The translations under genes were made by a program, and so were the position numbers. Of a stretch of 64,000 nucleotides of DNA, positions 32,870 through 41,624 are shown one piece after another (the stretch's first letter is position 1; every line of letters begins with the position of its first letter). The notes beneath the pieces are model-generated. The model was given only the letters and a program-made list of their open reading frames with translations. It had not been told where the DNA came from and searched no databases. The DNA comes from Brevundimonas bacteroides DSM 4726 (GTDB lineage: Bacteria > Pseudomonadota > Alphaproteobacteria > Caulobacterales > Caulobacteraceae), in the NCBI RefSeq assembly GCF_000701445.1, contig NZ_KL370782.1:1-64000 (forward strand), written 5' to 3'.

Positions 32870-35167
32870 TTACTGAGCGATCTCGACCAGCTCGGCGACA
32901 GACCAGTTCGAAAACTCGCTGTCAGTCGTTCCGTCGAGGATCGAGCGGTACGCGTTCGTCGCGGCCGCCAGGTTGAAGGTTGCGCGTTTCTCGACGACGC
33001 CGTCGCTCTGGGCGACGGTCGTCACGGTGTCCGCCGTTTCGATCACCCCGTCCGCCCGTCGGACAGTCGGCGTGAACGTATGGTGAGCCGGGTCGAACCC
33101 GCGCAGACGCCAGATCTGGGTGATCGTGTTCGCATTGGCGGGAAGCGCCTTAGAGGGCGTCACGCCCTTGAGGATCTTCGCCATGCGGGACACGCGGACC
33201 CGGGATCCGGTAAGCCGCAGCGCGGGCGCGACGTCGGGCGTACCGACGAAGGTCGCCCGCAGCGGGAGCAGGGCGTTCAGGGCGGCCAGGAGGCCGGGAT
33301 CCGTCTCGCCCAGCTTGCGCCAGAAGCCGCCGATCTGGACGCTCCAGACCAGGTCGGTCGAACCGGGGACGATGGCATCCGAGAGGATGTCGATCCCCTG
33401 GATCCCGCCGGCCAGCTGGAGAGGCGCGAAATCGACGTCGACGGTCGCCTTGGGGAAGGCGGCCCGCCAGTCTCGCCAGATCAGGTGAACGGAAGGCTCG
33501 GCGAACCAGGTCCCGCCGTTCATCCCGTAGAAGTAGGTCCCGGTCGCGCCCTGCGTCGCGGCGCCCTGGGCGTCCGCCACGCCGATCTGGAACGCGTGCT
33601 GCGTCACAAGGAAGTACCCGTACCGCTTGCCGCCTTCTAGGAAGGTCGGCTCGATCGGGAACTTGGCCGGAAACTGCGCCGTCTGTTCTCCGATCGTGAG
33701 AACCTGGTTCGCATTGAGCGTGACCATGGCGAGGACCCGGCTCAGGTCCGGCTGACCTCGATCCGTTTCGCAGATCCCGATCGTCAACGTCCCGGCGGCG
33801 GGCTTGGCCGTGATATGCGGGCCCAGCGCCGTGATCCAGGCATCCTGAGAGTTCAGGAAGGTTTCGACGTGCGCGTATCCGAGCAGGTTCTCCTCAGTCG
33901 GGAGGCGCGACCAGTACGGCGCAGACGTGCTGTCGATCCAGAGCTTGGACAGCCGCAAAATCTTGTGACCTTCGGAGTCGACGCGGCCCGTATCGAACAC
34001 CTGGAACACTTCGCCCGCGCGGGAGAAGGTGTTTCGGACCCCCGCATTCAGGCGGTCGCCGTACGCGCCCTGAGCCCACCAGGCCGAGCCGGTCGAAACT
34101 TCGAAGTCCGCGCCGTAGCGGATCCGGTCGCGGCTCATGCTCAGGCGGACCAGAGCGCGGTTTTCCAGGTTGGAGTACTCGGCCAGGGAGAGGATCCCGC
34201 TCTGGCCTTTCGTGATCCTGCGCTCGATCTCCGTATAGGCCGGCATAAGCAGGCCACCGGCCGACTTCACCACGCCCGGCGCGTTCGGATTGAGCAGGGC
34301 GAGTTCGCCCTCATGCTGGGCCGCGAACGGGAACCGCAGGCCTTCGTCGACCCGGGCCGCATAGCCCGCGAAGGCTGCGTCGACGGACGTCGCCGGATCC
34401 AGAAACTGCGTCCCGCGATATCCGACGTACGTCGAGGGGACGTCGAGGCGCGCCTTGAGCAGGGCGACGTCCGCCGTCGTCGACAGGAGCAGTTCCTTGT
34501 CGCCGCCATCGGACAGCTGCGACGCGATGCGGGCAAGGTCCGACTTCAGGGTCGACACCTGCGGACGGATCTCCTGATCAGAGGCGACCAGATCCTCGAC
34601 CTGGTCGGCGACCTGGGAAAGCGGCCGCAGCTCGCGCGACACGTTGCGCGAGATCGAGACGATCCCCGCCGGATCCATTTCAACCAGGGCGACGATCACC
34701 GCCGAGGCGTCGATCACCGGCGCTTGCGGCGAAACCGCCTCGGCCCCGCCGACCGCCTCCAGGCGAGCCTGGCGACGACGTTCCATGGCGACCGGCTGGG
34801 GCTCATAGGTCAGCGTCTCGGCGTCCGTCAGGAACTGGCGCTGCTCGACGTCCGTCTCGATCTCCTCGGGCCAGGCGACGACCGCGACGATCTTGCGCTG
34901 CAGGTTCGGACGCAGGCCATTTAGATCCAGCGGGACACCGCCGGGTTCGTCCCGGAAAAAGCGCTTCCCGTCGAACCAGAGGCGACCGGCCGCGACCTTG
35001 ACCGACGTCGCCGTCGATTGCGTCACGGCGAAGCCGACGAAGCGCCGACCCGGCTCGATCGCATCCATGGCGATATGGTCGTCGGACTCCTGGCCAAAGC
35101 GGCTGATGTTGTTCAGGTCGTCCGGTGTGACTTCCTGGCGGTCGCGAAAAATAGGCCGCTGTTCCAT
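32870..35167 (-). CDS. Large baseplate/tail-fibre region protein, family not recognised
   Basis: 765 residues from ATG 35167 (a TTG two codons earlier is possible). It begins EQRPIFRDRQEVTPDDLNNISRFGQESDDHI, contains a helical segment near 190-240 (LSQVADQVEDLVASDQEIRPQVSTLKSDLARI), then long beta-rich sequence with many aromatic residues. It lies between gpI and the fibre genes, where P2 has gpH. It is likely a baseplate-to-fibre connector or a second receptor-binding protein; that role rests on position only. Confidence 0.6.
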   Translation of the reverse strand: MEQRPIFRDRQEVTPDDLNNISRFGQESDDHIAMDAIEPGRRFVGFAVTQSTATSVKVAAGRLWFDGKRFFRDEPGGVPLDLNGLRPNLQRKIVAVVAWPEEIETDVEQRQFLTDAETLTYEPQPVAMERRRQARLEAVGGAEAVSPQAPVIDASAVIVALVEMDPAGIVSISRNVSRELRPLSQVADQVEDLVASDQEIRPQVSTLKSDLARIASQLSDGGDKELLLSTTADVALLKARLDVPSTYVGYRGTQFLDPATSVDAAFAGYAARVDEGLRFPFAAQHEGELALLNPNAPGVVKSAGGLLMPAYTEIERRITKGQSGILSLAEYSNLENRALVRLSMSRDRIRYGADFEVSTGSAWWAQGAYGDRLNAGVRNTFSRAGEVFQVFDTGRVDSEGHKILRLSKLWIDSTSAPYWSRLPTEENLLGYAHVETFLNSQDAWITALGPHITAKPAAGTLTIGICETDRGQPDLSRVLAMVTLNANQVLTIGEQTAQFPAKFPIEPTFLEGGKRYGYFLVTQHAFQIGVADAQGAATQGATGTYFYGMNGGTWFAEPSVHLIWRDWRAAFPKATVDVDFAPLQLAGGIQGIDILSDAIVPGSTDLVWSVQIGGFWRKLGETDPGLLAALNALLPLRATFVGTPDVAPALRLTGSRVRVSRMAKILKGVTPSKALPANANTITQIWRLRGFDPAHHTFTPTVRRADGVIETADTVTTVAQSDGVVEKRATFNLAAATNAYRSILDGTTDSEFSNWSVAELVEIAQ

Positions 35168-35169
35168 GT

Positions 35170-36384
35170 TCAAAGGCTCCTGATGATCTGGCCGACGCGG
35201 AAGGTCCCGTCGAGCGGGACGCCGTCGCCGGCGGTAATGCGGCGGTGAAGGGCGGTGCGAACCTCGACCTTGTCGCGGCCGAGCTTCGCGGAGCGGATGG
35301 CGGCCATGGCCTCCTCAGTCCGCTGCGGATCGAAGGCTTCGATGAAGCCGGGCAGATGCGGGAAGCGGCGGGCCTTGCGGCGGCGCTGCGACAGGTCGAC
35401 GGCCAGTTCCAGGTGGAACGCGGGCTGTCCGAGGCGTGAGAAGCCTGCGGTAAGGCCCGCCCGCCTGCGGACCTTGCCCCGCTGGACGCGGCTCGGCTCG
35501 AACAGTCGGATGCTGTCGTAAACGGCCTCCCGCGCGCGCGAGGCTCGGACGAAGCGGAAGGGCCCGGCGAGCGCCTGGCCGACGGGGAGGGCTATCAGGC
35601 CGGGCTGAGGCGATGCGACACGCTCTGGCCGGACGTCGATCGGCTGCAGGCCTGGCCGCAGCGTATCCGGACCCGCAGCCCCCGGCCGGAAGGCGTACAG
35701 GCGATCCGCAGCTTGGGAAGCCAGCGGGACCAGGAAGCGCGCCGAGGCGATCCCGAGAACGCAGCGGCGACCAGGCGAGGGAAGCGCGATCCTTACGGAC
35801 TGCGCAAACTCGCTCGCGCCGCTGACGACCTGAACGGCCGCCGAGGACTCGAGTCCCCGATCAACGATAACCGCCCGAGCGCCCGCATAGATCGGGCCCT
35901 CGCTCGACCGAACCGTCCAGCGTTCTGACAGCCAGCGTCCGGGCGTCGCGACGCCGAGCTGACGGTTCCGGTTCCGATAGTGATAGACGCGCAGCTCCGG
36001 GAACTGCTCCAGCCATCGCTGGCGCTCCTCGACCGTCATCGCGTCACGCGTGACGGCTCGCTGAGGCGGCGCAATGATCTGGACCAGCTCGGCGTCGAGG
36101 AACGACAGGTGCCCCTCGAAACAGGGGACGGTTCCGCGTTGTCGCTTGAGCTGGATCGAAGCCGTGATGACCTGGCGCTTTTTCGCGTCCGCCCAGTCGG
36201 ATCGCCAGACGGAGACGCCATGGGCCGCCGCCAGATAGGGCAGGACGGCTGCAGGGGCCGTCAGTGGAGCCCAGAGCGTCGACAGGTCCGCCGGCGCTAT
36301 CGGGCGACGCCCTGCGTTCGTCAGCGATACCGCCCGCATGAGCGGCGTCGCGTTCTGCGGTTGCAGCGAAACCTGATCAGACAA
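35170..36384 (-). CDS. Baseplate protein, P2 gpI-like, with long C-terminal extension
   Basis: 404 residues against roughly 180-230 for typical gpI. The N-terminal 90 residues have the gpI pattern (LQPQNATPLMRAVSLTN...LSTLWAPLTAPAAVLPYLAAAHGVSVWRSDWADAKKRQVITASIQLKRQRGT). The remainder is unlike gpI and may be a fused domain. The TTG start at 36384 is needed to keep the conserved N-terminus and has GGAG 7 nt upstream. It overlaps the gpJ stop by 8 bp. Confidence 0.8.
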   Translation of the reverse strand: MSDQVSLQPQNATPLMRAVSLTNAGRRPIAPADLSTLWAPLTAPAAVLPYLAAAHGVSVWRSDWADAKKRQVITASIQLKRQRGTVPCFEGHLSFLDAELVQIIAPPQRAVTRDAMTVEERQRWLEQFPELRVYHYRNRNRQLGVATPGRWLSERWTVRSSEGPIYAGARAVIVDRGLESSAAVQVVSGASEFAQSVRIALPSPGRRCVLGIASARFLVPLASQAADRLYAFRPGAAGPDTLRPGLQPIDVRPERVASPQPGLIALPVGQALAGPFRFVRASRAREAVYDSIRLFEPSRVQRGKVRRRAGLTAGFSRLGQPAFHLELAVDLSQRRRKARRFPHLPGFIEAFDPQRTEEAMAAIRSAKLGRDKVEVRTALHRRITAGDGVPLDGTFRVGQIIRSL

Positions 36385-37264
36385 GAGGCGTCTCCAGTGT
36401 CAGGTTCACGACGCCCAGAACCGCGACGCCCGCGGCGCCGGGATCGACGTCGGCGGCGGGTACGGTGCGAACGACACGCTCGACGGCCGAGGCGTGAAGC
36501 GCGGCGTCCAGGCCGCTCTGCGCGACGACCCGGCCGCAACGGCGGCGGTCGTCGGCGTATGCGTCCAGACGCTTGCGGATCTCGGCCAGGACCAGAGCAG
36601 GATCCGGGCCTCTCGCGATCTCGATAGTCGCCGCGACGTCGTAAACAACGGGCGTCGCCAGGGAAACGGAAAGGACGTCGCTGGCGGCTGCGGTGTCCCG
36701 GTCGAACACGGCCGCGCGCACCGCAGCAAGGACGTCGGCCTCGACCTGATCCCGCTCGCAAACGATCTGGATCCGGACTTCGCCGGGAGGGACAAGGCCG
36801 GAAGCGTGGTTCAGCGCCAGCGCGTCGCGAACGCCGGGATGCGCGCTGAGCGCCTGGTACTCATAGCCGCCGAGGGTGCCGGGGCTGGCCGCCTCGGCCG
36901 CCAGCGAGATCCGCTTGCGGAATCGATCGTCGGCCTCGCCCTCGATCCGGCGAACGCCGACCGTAGGGAACAGGGTCGCGGCCAGCTGGTCGAGGATCGC
37001 GCCCCGGGCATAGGCCAGCGTCAGGCTGCGCCCGGCGTCATTGATGGCCTGACGTTCCAGAAGCTCGCGATACGCGTCCTCCTGTTCAAGGATGGCCAGA
37101 GGATCCGTCTCAAGGCCGCCGACGTCATAGTCGAGGCCCGCGTCGGCCAGGCGCAGTCGCAGGCTGGCCAGCCGTTCGGACAGGATCTGTTCGTAATCGG
37201 CCGCGACCAGCTCGAACGACGGCAGTCGCGAGACGTCCAGGGTTTCGGCGAGGAAGCGGCTCAT
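36377..37264 (-). CDS. Baseplate assembly protein, P2 gpJ-like
   Basis: 295 residues. The J core is seen in YARGAILDQLAATLFPTVGVRRIEGEADDRFRKRISLAAEAASPGTLGGYEYQALSAHPGVRDAL and a C-terminal beta domain. It forms the wedge periphery of the baseplate. It is translationally coupled to gpW (4-bp overlap). Confidence 0.9.
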   Translation of the reverse strand: MSRFLAETLDVSRLPSFELVAADYEQILSERLASLRLRLADAGLDYDVGGLETDPLAILEQEDAYRELLERQAINDAGRSLTLAYARGAILDQLAATLFPTVGVRRIEGEADDRFRKRISLAAEAASPGTLGGYEYQALSAHPGVRDALALNHASGLVPPGEVRIQIVCERDQVEADVLAAVRAAVFDRDTAAASDVLSVSLATPVVYDVAATIEIARGPDPALVLAEIRKRLDAYADDRRRCGRVVAQSGLDAALHASAVERVVRTVPAADVDPGAAGVAVLGVVNLTLETPLV

Positions 37265-37650
37265 GACGTTCGGATCCCCTCCCCCTGCTCGCCTGTCGCG
37301 AGCGTGATGCGGCGCGTCCCCTCGGGCCGGGGGTCGCCTAGATGACCGCGCGGGCGATACTCGCCCTCGATCCAGATCTCGACGCGCCCGCTACGCTCCA
37401 GCCGGACGGGGACGACGCGGGAAACTTTGAAGCGCGGCTCGAACAGCTCGATCGCGACGGCGATCGACTGGAGCAGGCGCAGAAGGTTGGCCCGGTTCAC
37501 AAGGCGGCCGAGAAGGGCGGCCGTGACCGCGCCGACGTAACCGCGCATCTGGCGCTCGCCCAGCCGGGTCGTCAGGAGGATTCCGACGGACTGGACGACG
37601 TGCGACCAGCCGCCGAGCGGGCGGCCCGTTCTGGCGTCGATACCGGCCAT
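37261..37650 (-). CDS. Baseplate wedge protein, P2 gpW / T4 gp25-like
   Basis: 129 residues. The gp25-type lysozyme-like fold is recognised from VQSVGILLTTRLGERQMRGYVGAVTAALLGRLVNRANLLRLLQSIAVAIELFEPRFKVSRV. It links the sheath to the baseplate and is the most conserved wedge component of contractile machines. Neighbouring J and V confirm it. Confidence 0.9.
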   Translation of the reverse strand: MAGIDARTGRPLGGWSHVVQSVGILLTTRLGERQMRGYVGAVTAALLGRLVNRANLLRLLQSIAVAIELFEPRFKVSRVVPVRLERSGRVEIWIEGEYRPRGHLGDPRPEGTRRITLATGEQGEGIRTS

Positions 37651-37665
37651 GAGGGCCTCCTGAGT

Positions 37666-38220
37666 TTAGACGAACACGCGGTCGGACCCGGTGCTGTTCA
37701 GGTCGCCCCCGCTGTCGCTGGAGCCCTTGAACACGACGCCGCGCTCGCCACGGTCGAGGCGGGTCTTCCCGTCAGTCACGATCTCCGATCCCTTGAGCAG
37801 GATCTGATCGCTGCGGATCTGGATCTCGCTGGACCCGAACCGCACGTCGAGGCCCTCGGCGGTGATCTCGATCCGAAGATCTCCGAAGGTCAGGACGTGG
37901 CGATCGACGTCGTCGCTCGGCGAGGGTTCGGCGTTCGACCAGGTGAACGGGATCGCCTGGCCCCGACGAATGTCCCCCGCAGGCGCGAGCAGCGTCATTT
38001 GCTGGCCCTCGCTGGGCGGACTGTGAAACTTGAGCGCCCCGGCGGTCTGCGAGTACGGGATCCAGGGCGAAAGGAAGGGTTCGCCGTCGGATCCGCCAAG
38101 CCGCAGACGGACCCGCTTGCGACTGGCGTCGACCGCTTCGACCGTTCCCTCGCGCATCGTATTGGAGAGACGACGCTCGACGTCGGCCAGGCGGCGCGAC
38201 AGTTCCGCAAGCTCGCGCAT
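37666..38220 (-). CDS. Baseplate assembly protein / spike, P2 gpV-like
   Basis: 184 residues. An OB-fold region (GTVEAVDASRKRVRLRLGGSDGEPFLSPWIPYSQTAGALKFHSPPSEGQQMTLLAPAGD) is followed by a beta-helical C-terminus (LTFGDLRIEITAEGLDVRFGSSEIQIRSDQILLKGSEIV). This is the cell-puncturing spike of P2-type tails. It lies 15 bp upstream of gpW. Confidence 0.88.
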   Translation of the reverse strand: MRELAELSRRLADVERRLSNTMREGTVEAVDASRKRVRLRLGGSDGEPFLSPWIPYSQTAGALKFHSPPSEGQQMTLLAPAGDIRRGQAIPFTWSNAEPSPSDDVDRHVLTFGDLRIEITAEGLDVRFGSSEIQIRSDQILLKGSEIVTDGKTRLDRGERGVVFKGSSDSGGDLNSTGSDRVFV

Positions 38221-38223
38221 GAG

Positions 38224-39027
38224 CTACTCCTCAGGCGGATCGATGACGCGATCGGCGTCGTCCCCGGCGATGGTGATCCTCGAAAGCAGAGGCGCGTCCT
38301 CGGACAAGGCCGCGTCGAACGGAGGCGCGAGGCCGATCCCCTCGACGCCCTCGCGCGTCAGGCCCAGAAGCCCCTGCGCGACCCGCCAGTCCGGCAACGC
38401 TTCGCCCGAGATCTCGGCCTCCAGGAGCGGAACTAGATCCTGCAGATCGGGCTCGCCCTGCAGGGCGTCGAGAACGCGCCGCCAGATCCCCTCGGCGGCC
38501 CGGCCGAAGCCCGGCTCGGGCAGGGGCTGGACCGTCAGGAGGAGCTGGCGCGCAGCGAACCGGACGCCTTCCTTGAACCCTGCGCCCCTTTGACATTCGA
38601 CCTTGCGGACCCGGCCGATCATGGATCGCCAGAGTTCCGGCCAAGGCGAGCCGTCGGCCTGCAGAACGCGCAGAACCTGTCGCTCCAGCAAGTCGAGCTG
38701 CAGCTCTAGGCCCTGATCCGTTTCGGGGATGCTGACGGAGATCTCCGTCTGCGGACCGCCCTCGCCCTCGACCGTGCGCTCGACCTGATCAGCGACCACG
38801 ATCTCGATCGAGATCTGCAGCGCGCGTTGCCCCGTCAGAAGATCGCGACCCTCGACCTGATCGGCCGCGAAGTCGTCGGTATAGACGACTAGGGCCGGGC
38901 GGCGCTGATCGGCGATCCTCTGATCGACCGGCAAGATCGCGGAATCTGAAACCCGGTCGCCGGCCATCGTTTGCCCCTTGAGGGACAGGACCGTCGCCAG
39001 GCGCAGGAACAGGGCCGCGATCGCCAT
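38224..39027 (-). CDS. Phage protein between head and tail modules (tail completion candidate)
   Basis: 267 residues with no family I can name. The N-terminal part (MAIAALFLRLATVLSL... then RRPALVVYTDDFAADQVEGRDLLTGQRALQISIEIVVADQ) has the strand pattern of tail terminator/completion proteins. The rest is acidic. The position between the head-tail joining region and gpV is where P2 has its completion genes R and S. Confidence 0.6.
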   Translation of the reverse strand: MAIAALFLRLATVLSLKGQTMAGDRVSDSAILPVDQRIADQRRPALVVYTDDFAADQVEGRDLLTGQRALQISIEIVVADQVERTVEGEGGPQTEISVSIPETDQGLELQLDLLERQVLRVLQADGSPWPELWRSMIGRVRKVECQRGAGFKEGVRFAARQLLLTVQPLPEPGFGRAAEGIWRRVLDALQGEPDLQDLVPLLEAEISGEALPDWRVAQGLLGLTREGVEGIGLAPPFDAALSEDAPLLSRITIAGDDADRVIDPPEE

Positions 39028-39029
39028 CG

Positions 39030-39434
39030 TCAGCTCCTCCGAAGAACAGGGGCGTTGACGCGGTCGCCGTCGTCGGCGGCCGCGTCGAGGGTTTCAAACA
39101 GGTGGCCCGCGTTCGGACCCGTCTCGACCCGGATAAGGTCGCCCTTGCGGGGCCACTGATCGCGGGATGCGAACCCGGTTCGCATGAACGACGCCTCGAT
39201 CCCGCCCGCCTTTAGCTGCAGATCGAAGTGACGCGCCCCGGCCGTCTGGCCGTCGGCGGGGCCTTCGGCTTCGCCCTCGCTGATCACGCCCTGCAGCTGC
39301 AGCACGACGTCGGAATCCGCAGAGCCCTTGACGTACGCCGAGCCTTCACGCGGCCGCAGGATCGTGACCAGCTCCCCGAAGAAGCCGTCGGCCGCCCGGT
39401 TCAATCGGGCGGCCGCGCTGGCCCAGCGGGACAC
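39030..39434 (-). CDS. Putative head-tail joining protein
   Basis: 134 residues starting at GTG (39434). The N-terminal MSRWASAAARLNRAADGFFGELVTILRP and the following beta-rich domain are reminiscent of the lambda FII-like head-tail attachment family, and the position right after the capsid gene fits. It carries copy 4 of the dispersed palindrome in its coding sequence (residues MRTGFA). Confidence 0.55.
   Translation of the reverse strand: MSRWASAAARLNRAADGFFGELVTILRPREGSAYVKGSADSDVVLQLQGVISEGEAEGPADGQTAGARHFDLQLKAGGIEASFMRTGFASRDQWPRKGDLIRVETGPNAGHLFETLDAAADDGDRVNAPVLRRS
39167..39185. repeat. Dispersed palindrome, copy 4
   Basis: ATGCGAACCCGGTTCGCAT, the full consensus, central C. It lies inside the head-tail joining gene, where it encodes MRTGFA. 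Confidence 0.9.
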
Positions 39435-39439
39435 CCCGC

Positions 39440-40471
39440 TTAGACCTTGCGGAGGGTGCGAAGCGTTTTCGGACGGGTGCAGAGGTTCAGTTCGTTCATC
39501 TGGATATCCAGATTGACGCCCTTCCCATTCGGCATCTCGTACTGCTTCGCATACAGGCGCCGCCCGCGGGTGTTCACGGTTTCGATGTAGTCCGCCGGCG
39601 CATGGTAGGTGCGGAACAGGCCGGGGACGCCCTCAGGGAACGAATGCCCGTCGTCGATCTCGACGAACCGCGCGTTGCCGACCTGGCCCCGGTAGTTCTC
39701 GAAGATCACGTCGGCGAACTCGAACGCGCCGAAGGACTCGCCGTTGGCCTCGATATAGCCCTCGCGCAGAATCTGCGCTTCGGTCCAGCCCTTGAAGGTC
39801 TCGCGAACCTCCTGATTGCCGAGGACGTGGTCGAACAGGTTGTCGCCGCAGAACACGCGGACCTTGCCGGTCCAGGACAGGCCGCCCAGCTCGGCCGCCT
39901 GGGCGCGAACCAGGGCCGCGCACCACTTGCGGAACGCGCCGTCGTCCTTGGCGGCCTTGAGAGCCGCGGCGTCGAAGTTCACGACGCCCGGCGCTGCGAC
40001 GCCCATGGTCGTGAACAGGTTCAGCTCGGAACCGTCAGCGTAGGTGACGACGCCCTTGATCGCGCCGAGCTGGCTGAACTCCGTCGTCGCCGCCAGGTCC
40101 TGGCTGTGATCGGCGATCTTCTCGGCGACCTTGCCCATGACGGTTTCGAGTTCGGTTTCGGAGCCGAAGGCGCGAACGCCCTGGACTTCGTCGGCCATGA
40201 CGGCGTCGTTCCGTTCGAAGTGCGGAACGCTGATCGGGATCAGCTTGCGTTCCTTGTCGGTATTGACGGCTTCGCCGGGAGCGCCGCGCGGGGTCGGAGC
40301 GACCAGCGACAGGCGCGCGCCTTTGGTTTCGATCACCGCCGTCGTGGTGGTGATCCCGTCGGCGCGGAACAGGCCGCTTTTCGAGATGCGGCCCGGGACG
40401 AACGCAAGGTCGTTCGCCGCGTCCGTCAGGTTTACGACGGAGAACGCGTCGTTATTGAAGATATCCAACAT
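39440..40471 (-). CDS. Major capsid protein (lambda gpE family)
   Basis: 343 residues, close to lambda gpE (341). Recognised from LFRADGITTTTAVIETKGARLSLVAPTPRGAPGEAV, PISVPHFERNDAVMADEVQGVRAFGS and the C-terminal KQYEMPNGKGVNLDIQMNELNLCTRPKTLRTL. It has the HK97-type fold. It directly follows the decoration protein gene. Confidence 0.93.
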   Translation of the reverse strand: MLDIFNNDAFSVVNLTDAANDLAFVPGRISKSGLFRADGITTTTAVIETKGARLSLVAPTPRGAPGEAVNTDKERKLIPISVPHFERNDAVMADEVQGVRAFGSETELETVMGKVAEKIADHSQDLAATTEFSQLGAIKGVVTYADGSELNLFTTMGVAAPGVVNFDAAALKAAKDDGAFRKWCAALVRAQAAELGGLSWTGKVRVFCGDNLFDHVLGNQEVRETFKGWTEAQILREGYIEANGESFGAFEFADVIFENYRGQVGNARFVEIDDGHSFPEGVPGLFRTYHAPADYIETVNTRGRRLYAKQYEMPNGKGVNLDIQMNELNLCTRPKTLRTLRKV

Positions 40472-40525
40472 GAGGGTTGGTCTTTCCTAGGTTCGGTTGT
40501 TCGGAAGGGGCGGAGCGACGGGCGC

Positions 40526-41191
40526 TTAGCGGGCGATCAGGCCGTGCAGCGCCATTTGCTGCAGGGCCGTTTCCTTCTGCTCGGCCGTGACGCCGGCGGG
40601 CCAGGTGATCGAGTCCGCGATGATCTCCGCATCGCGCGCGATGGTGGCGATCGGGCGACGCTCGCCGACGGCCGTTTTCTCGGCATACAGCGGAAGGCAG
40701 GCCGCGATCTCCGTCCCGTCGTTCGCGGTCGGATCCCAGGCGACGACGGCCTCGCCGCCGGCGTCCAGGTCGACGACGATCTCGAACGAGTCCCCGACGA
40801 CGAAGTCGGCCGCGCCGTCGGCGATCGTGAACTTGACGGCCTTGTTGAAGGCCGCGCCGACGTTCACCTGGCCGATCTCGACGCCCTCGGGATCATCGAT
40901 CCGGAAGCGGCCGCCGTTGGCCGCCGCGGCGATGCAGATCGCCTTGTAAGCGCCCGGCTTGGCAGCGCGGCTGTAGGCGGGGTTCGCCAGCGTCAGAACG
41001 CCGTTTCCGGTGTTTCCGGCCACGGCGGCGGACGTCACCTGGACGCCGAGCGAGTCGAGGATGCGGGCCAGAGGCTGGCCGGGTTTGATGTCCTGTTCAG
41101 CGCCCAGGAACTCGGCGGCGCGCGAGCGCATGCCCTGGGCTTCGGACAGCACAAAGGCCGCCGCGACGCGGCCTGCAGTGAGGATGGTCAT
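40526..41191 (-). CDS. Head decoration protein (lambda gpD-like, enlarged)
   Basis: 221 residues, about twice lambda gpD (110). The position between protease/scaffold and capsid is that of gpD. The protein is beta-rich (LTLANPAYSRAAKPGAYKAICIAAAANGGRFRIDDPEGVEIGQV) with a helical C-terminus (VTAEQKETALQQMALHGLIAR) resembling decoration proteins of related phages. It would stabilise the expanded capsid. Confidence 0.75.
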   Translation of the reverse strand: MTILTAGRVAAAFVLSEAQGMRSRAAEFLGAEQDIKPGQPLARILDSLGVQVTSAAVAGNTGNGVLTLANPAYSRAAKPGAYKAICIAAAANGGRFRIDDPEGVEIGQVNVGAAFNKAVKFTIADGAADFVVGDSFEIVVDLDAGGEAVVAWDPTANDGTEIAACLPLYAEKTAVGERRPIATIARDAEIIADSITWPAGVTAEQKETALQQMALHGLIAR

Positions 41192-41261
41192 TTCGGGGTC
41201 CCGTATTCTGGGATTGAAGGGATCGCCGCAGCCTCAGGCGCGGCGGGTTCGATCGGACGCC

Positions 41262-41624
41262 TTACCGGGCGCCCGGGATACGCTTGTTCACGCTGGCGAC
41301 GGCCTTCGACCAGCTGGCCTTGGCCTTCGACTGGTCGTTCAGTTTCGGCGCGGGTCCGCCCAGGCCGTCGCCCTGGCTTTCCTTACGCTCCAGGAACGAC
41401 GCGGTCGGATCCGCGCCTTCGGAAGCGCCGCCGGCCGGGGCGACCTTGAGGAGCGCGATCGCGTCCTCGGCCGAATGCGCGGTCGAGAACGCCAGGTGCT
41501 GCGCCATGGCCTCGCGGCCGCGCGCTTCGTCGCTGGACAGGATCGCCTGGACCCGCGCATTCGCGGCGGCGACCGCCTTCGTCCGTTCGTCCGTGCGGAT
41601 TTCGTCTTCGTTCAAGTCAGCCAA
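41262..41624 (-). CDS. Possible nested scaffold protein (Nu3-like internal start)
   Basis: In-frame TTG at 41624 preceded by AGGAG (41631-41635, 6-nt spacing) at the exact boundary between the Pro/Ala linker and the helical scaffold domain (LADLNEDEIRTDERTKAV...). It would yield a 120-residue protein, as Nu3 does from lambda C. The ribosome-binding site and domain boundary coincide, but no experiment supports it. Confidence 0.5.
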   Translation of the reverse strand: MADLNEDEIRTDERTKAVAAANARVQAILSSDEARGREAMAQHLAFSTAHSAEDAIALLKVAPAGGASEGADPTASFLERKESQGDGLGGPAPKLNDQSKAKASWSKAVASVNKRIPGAR

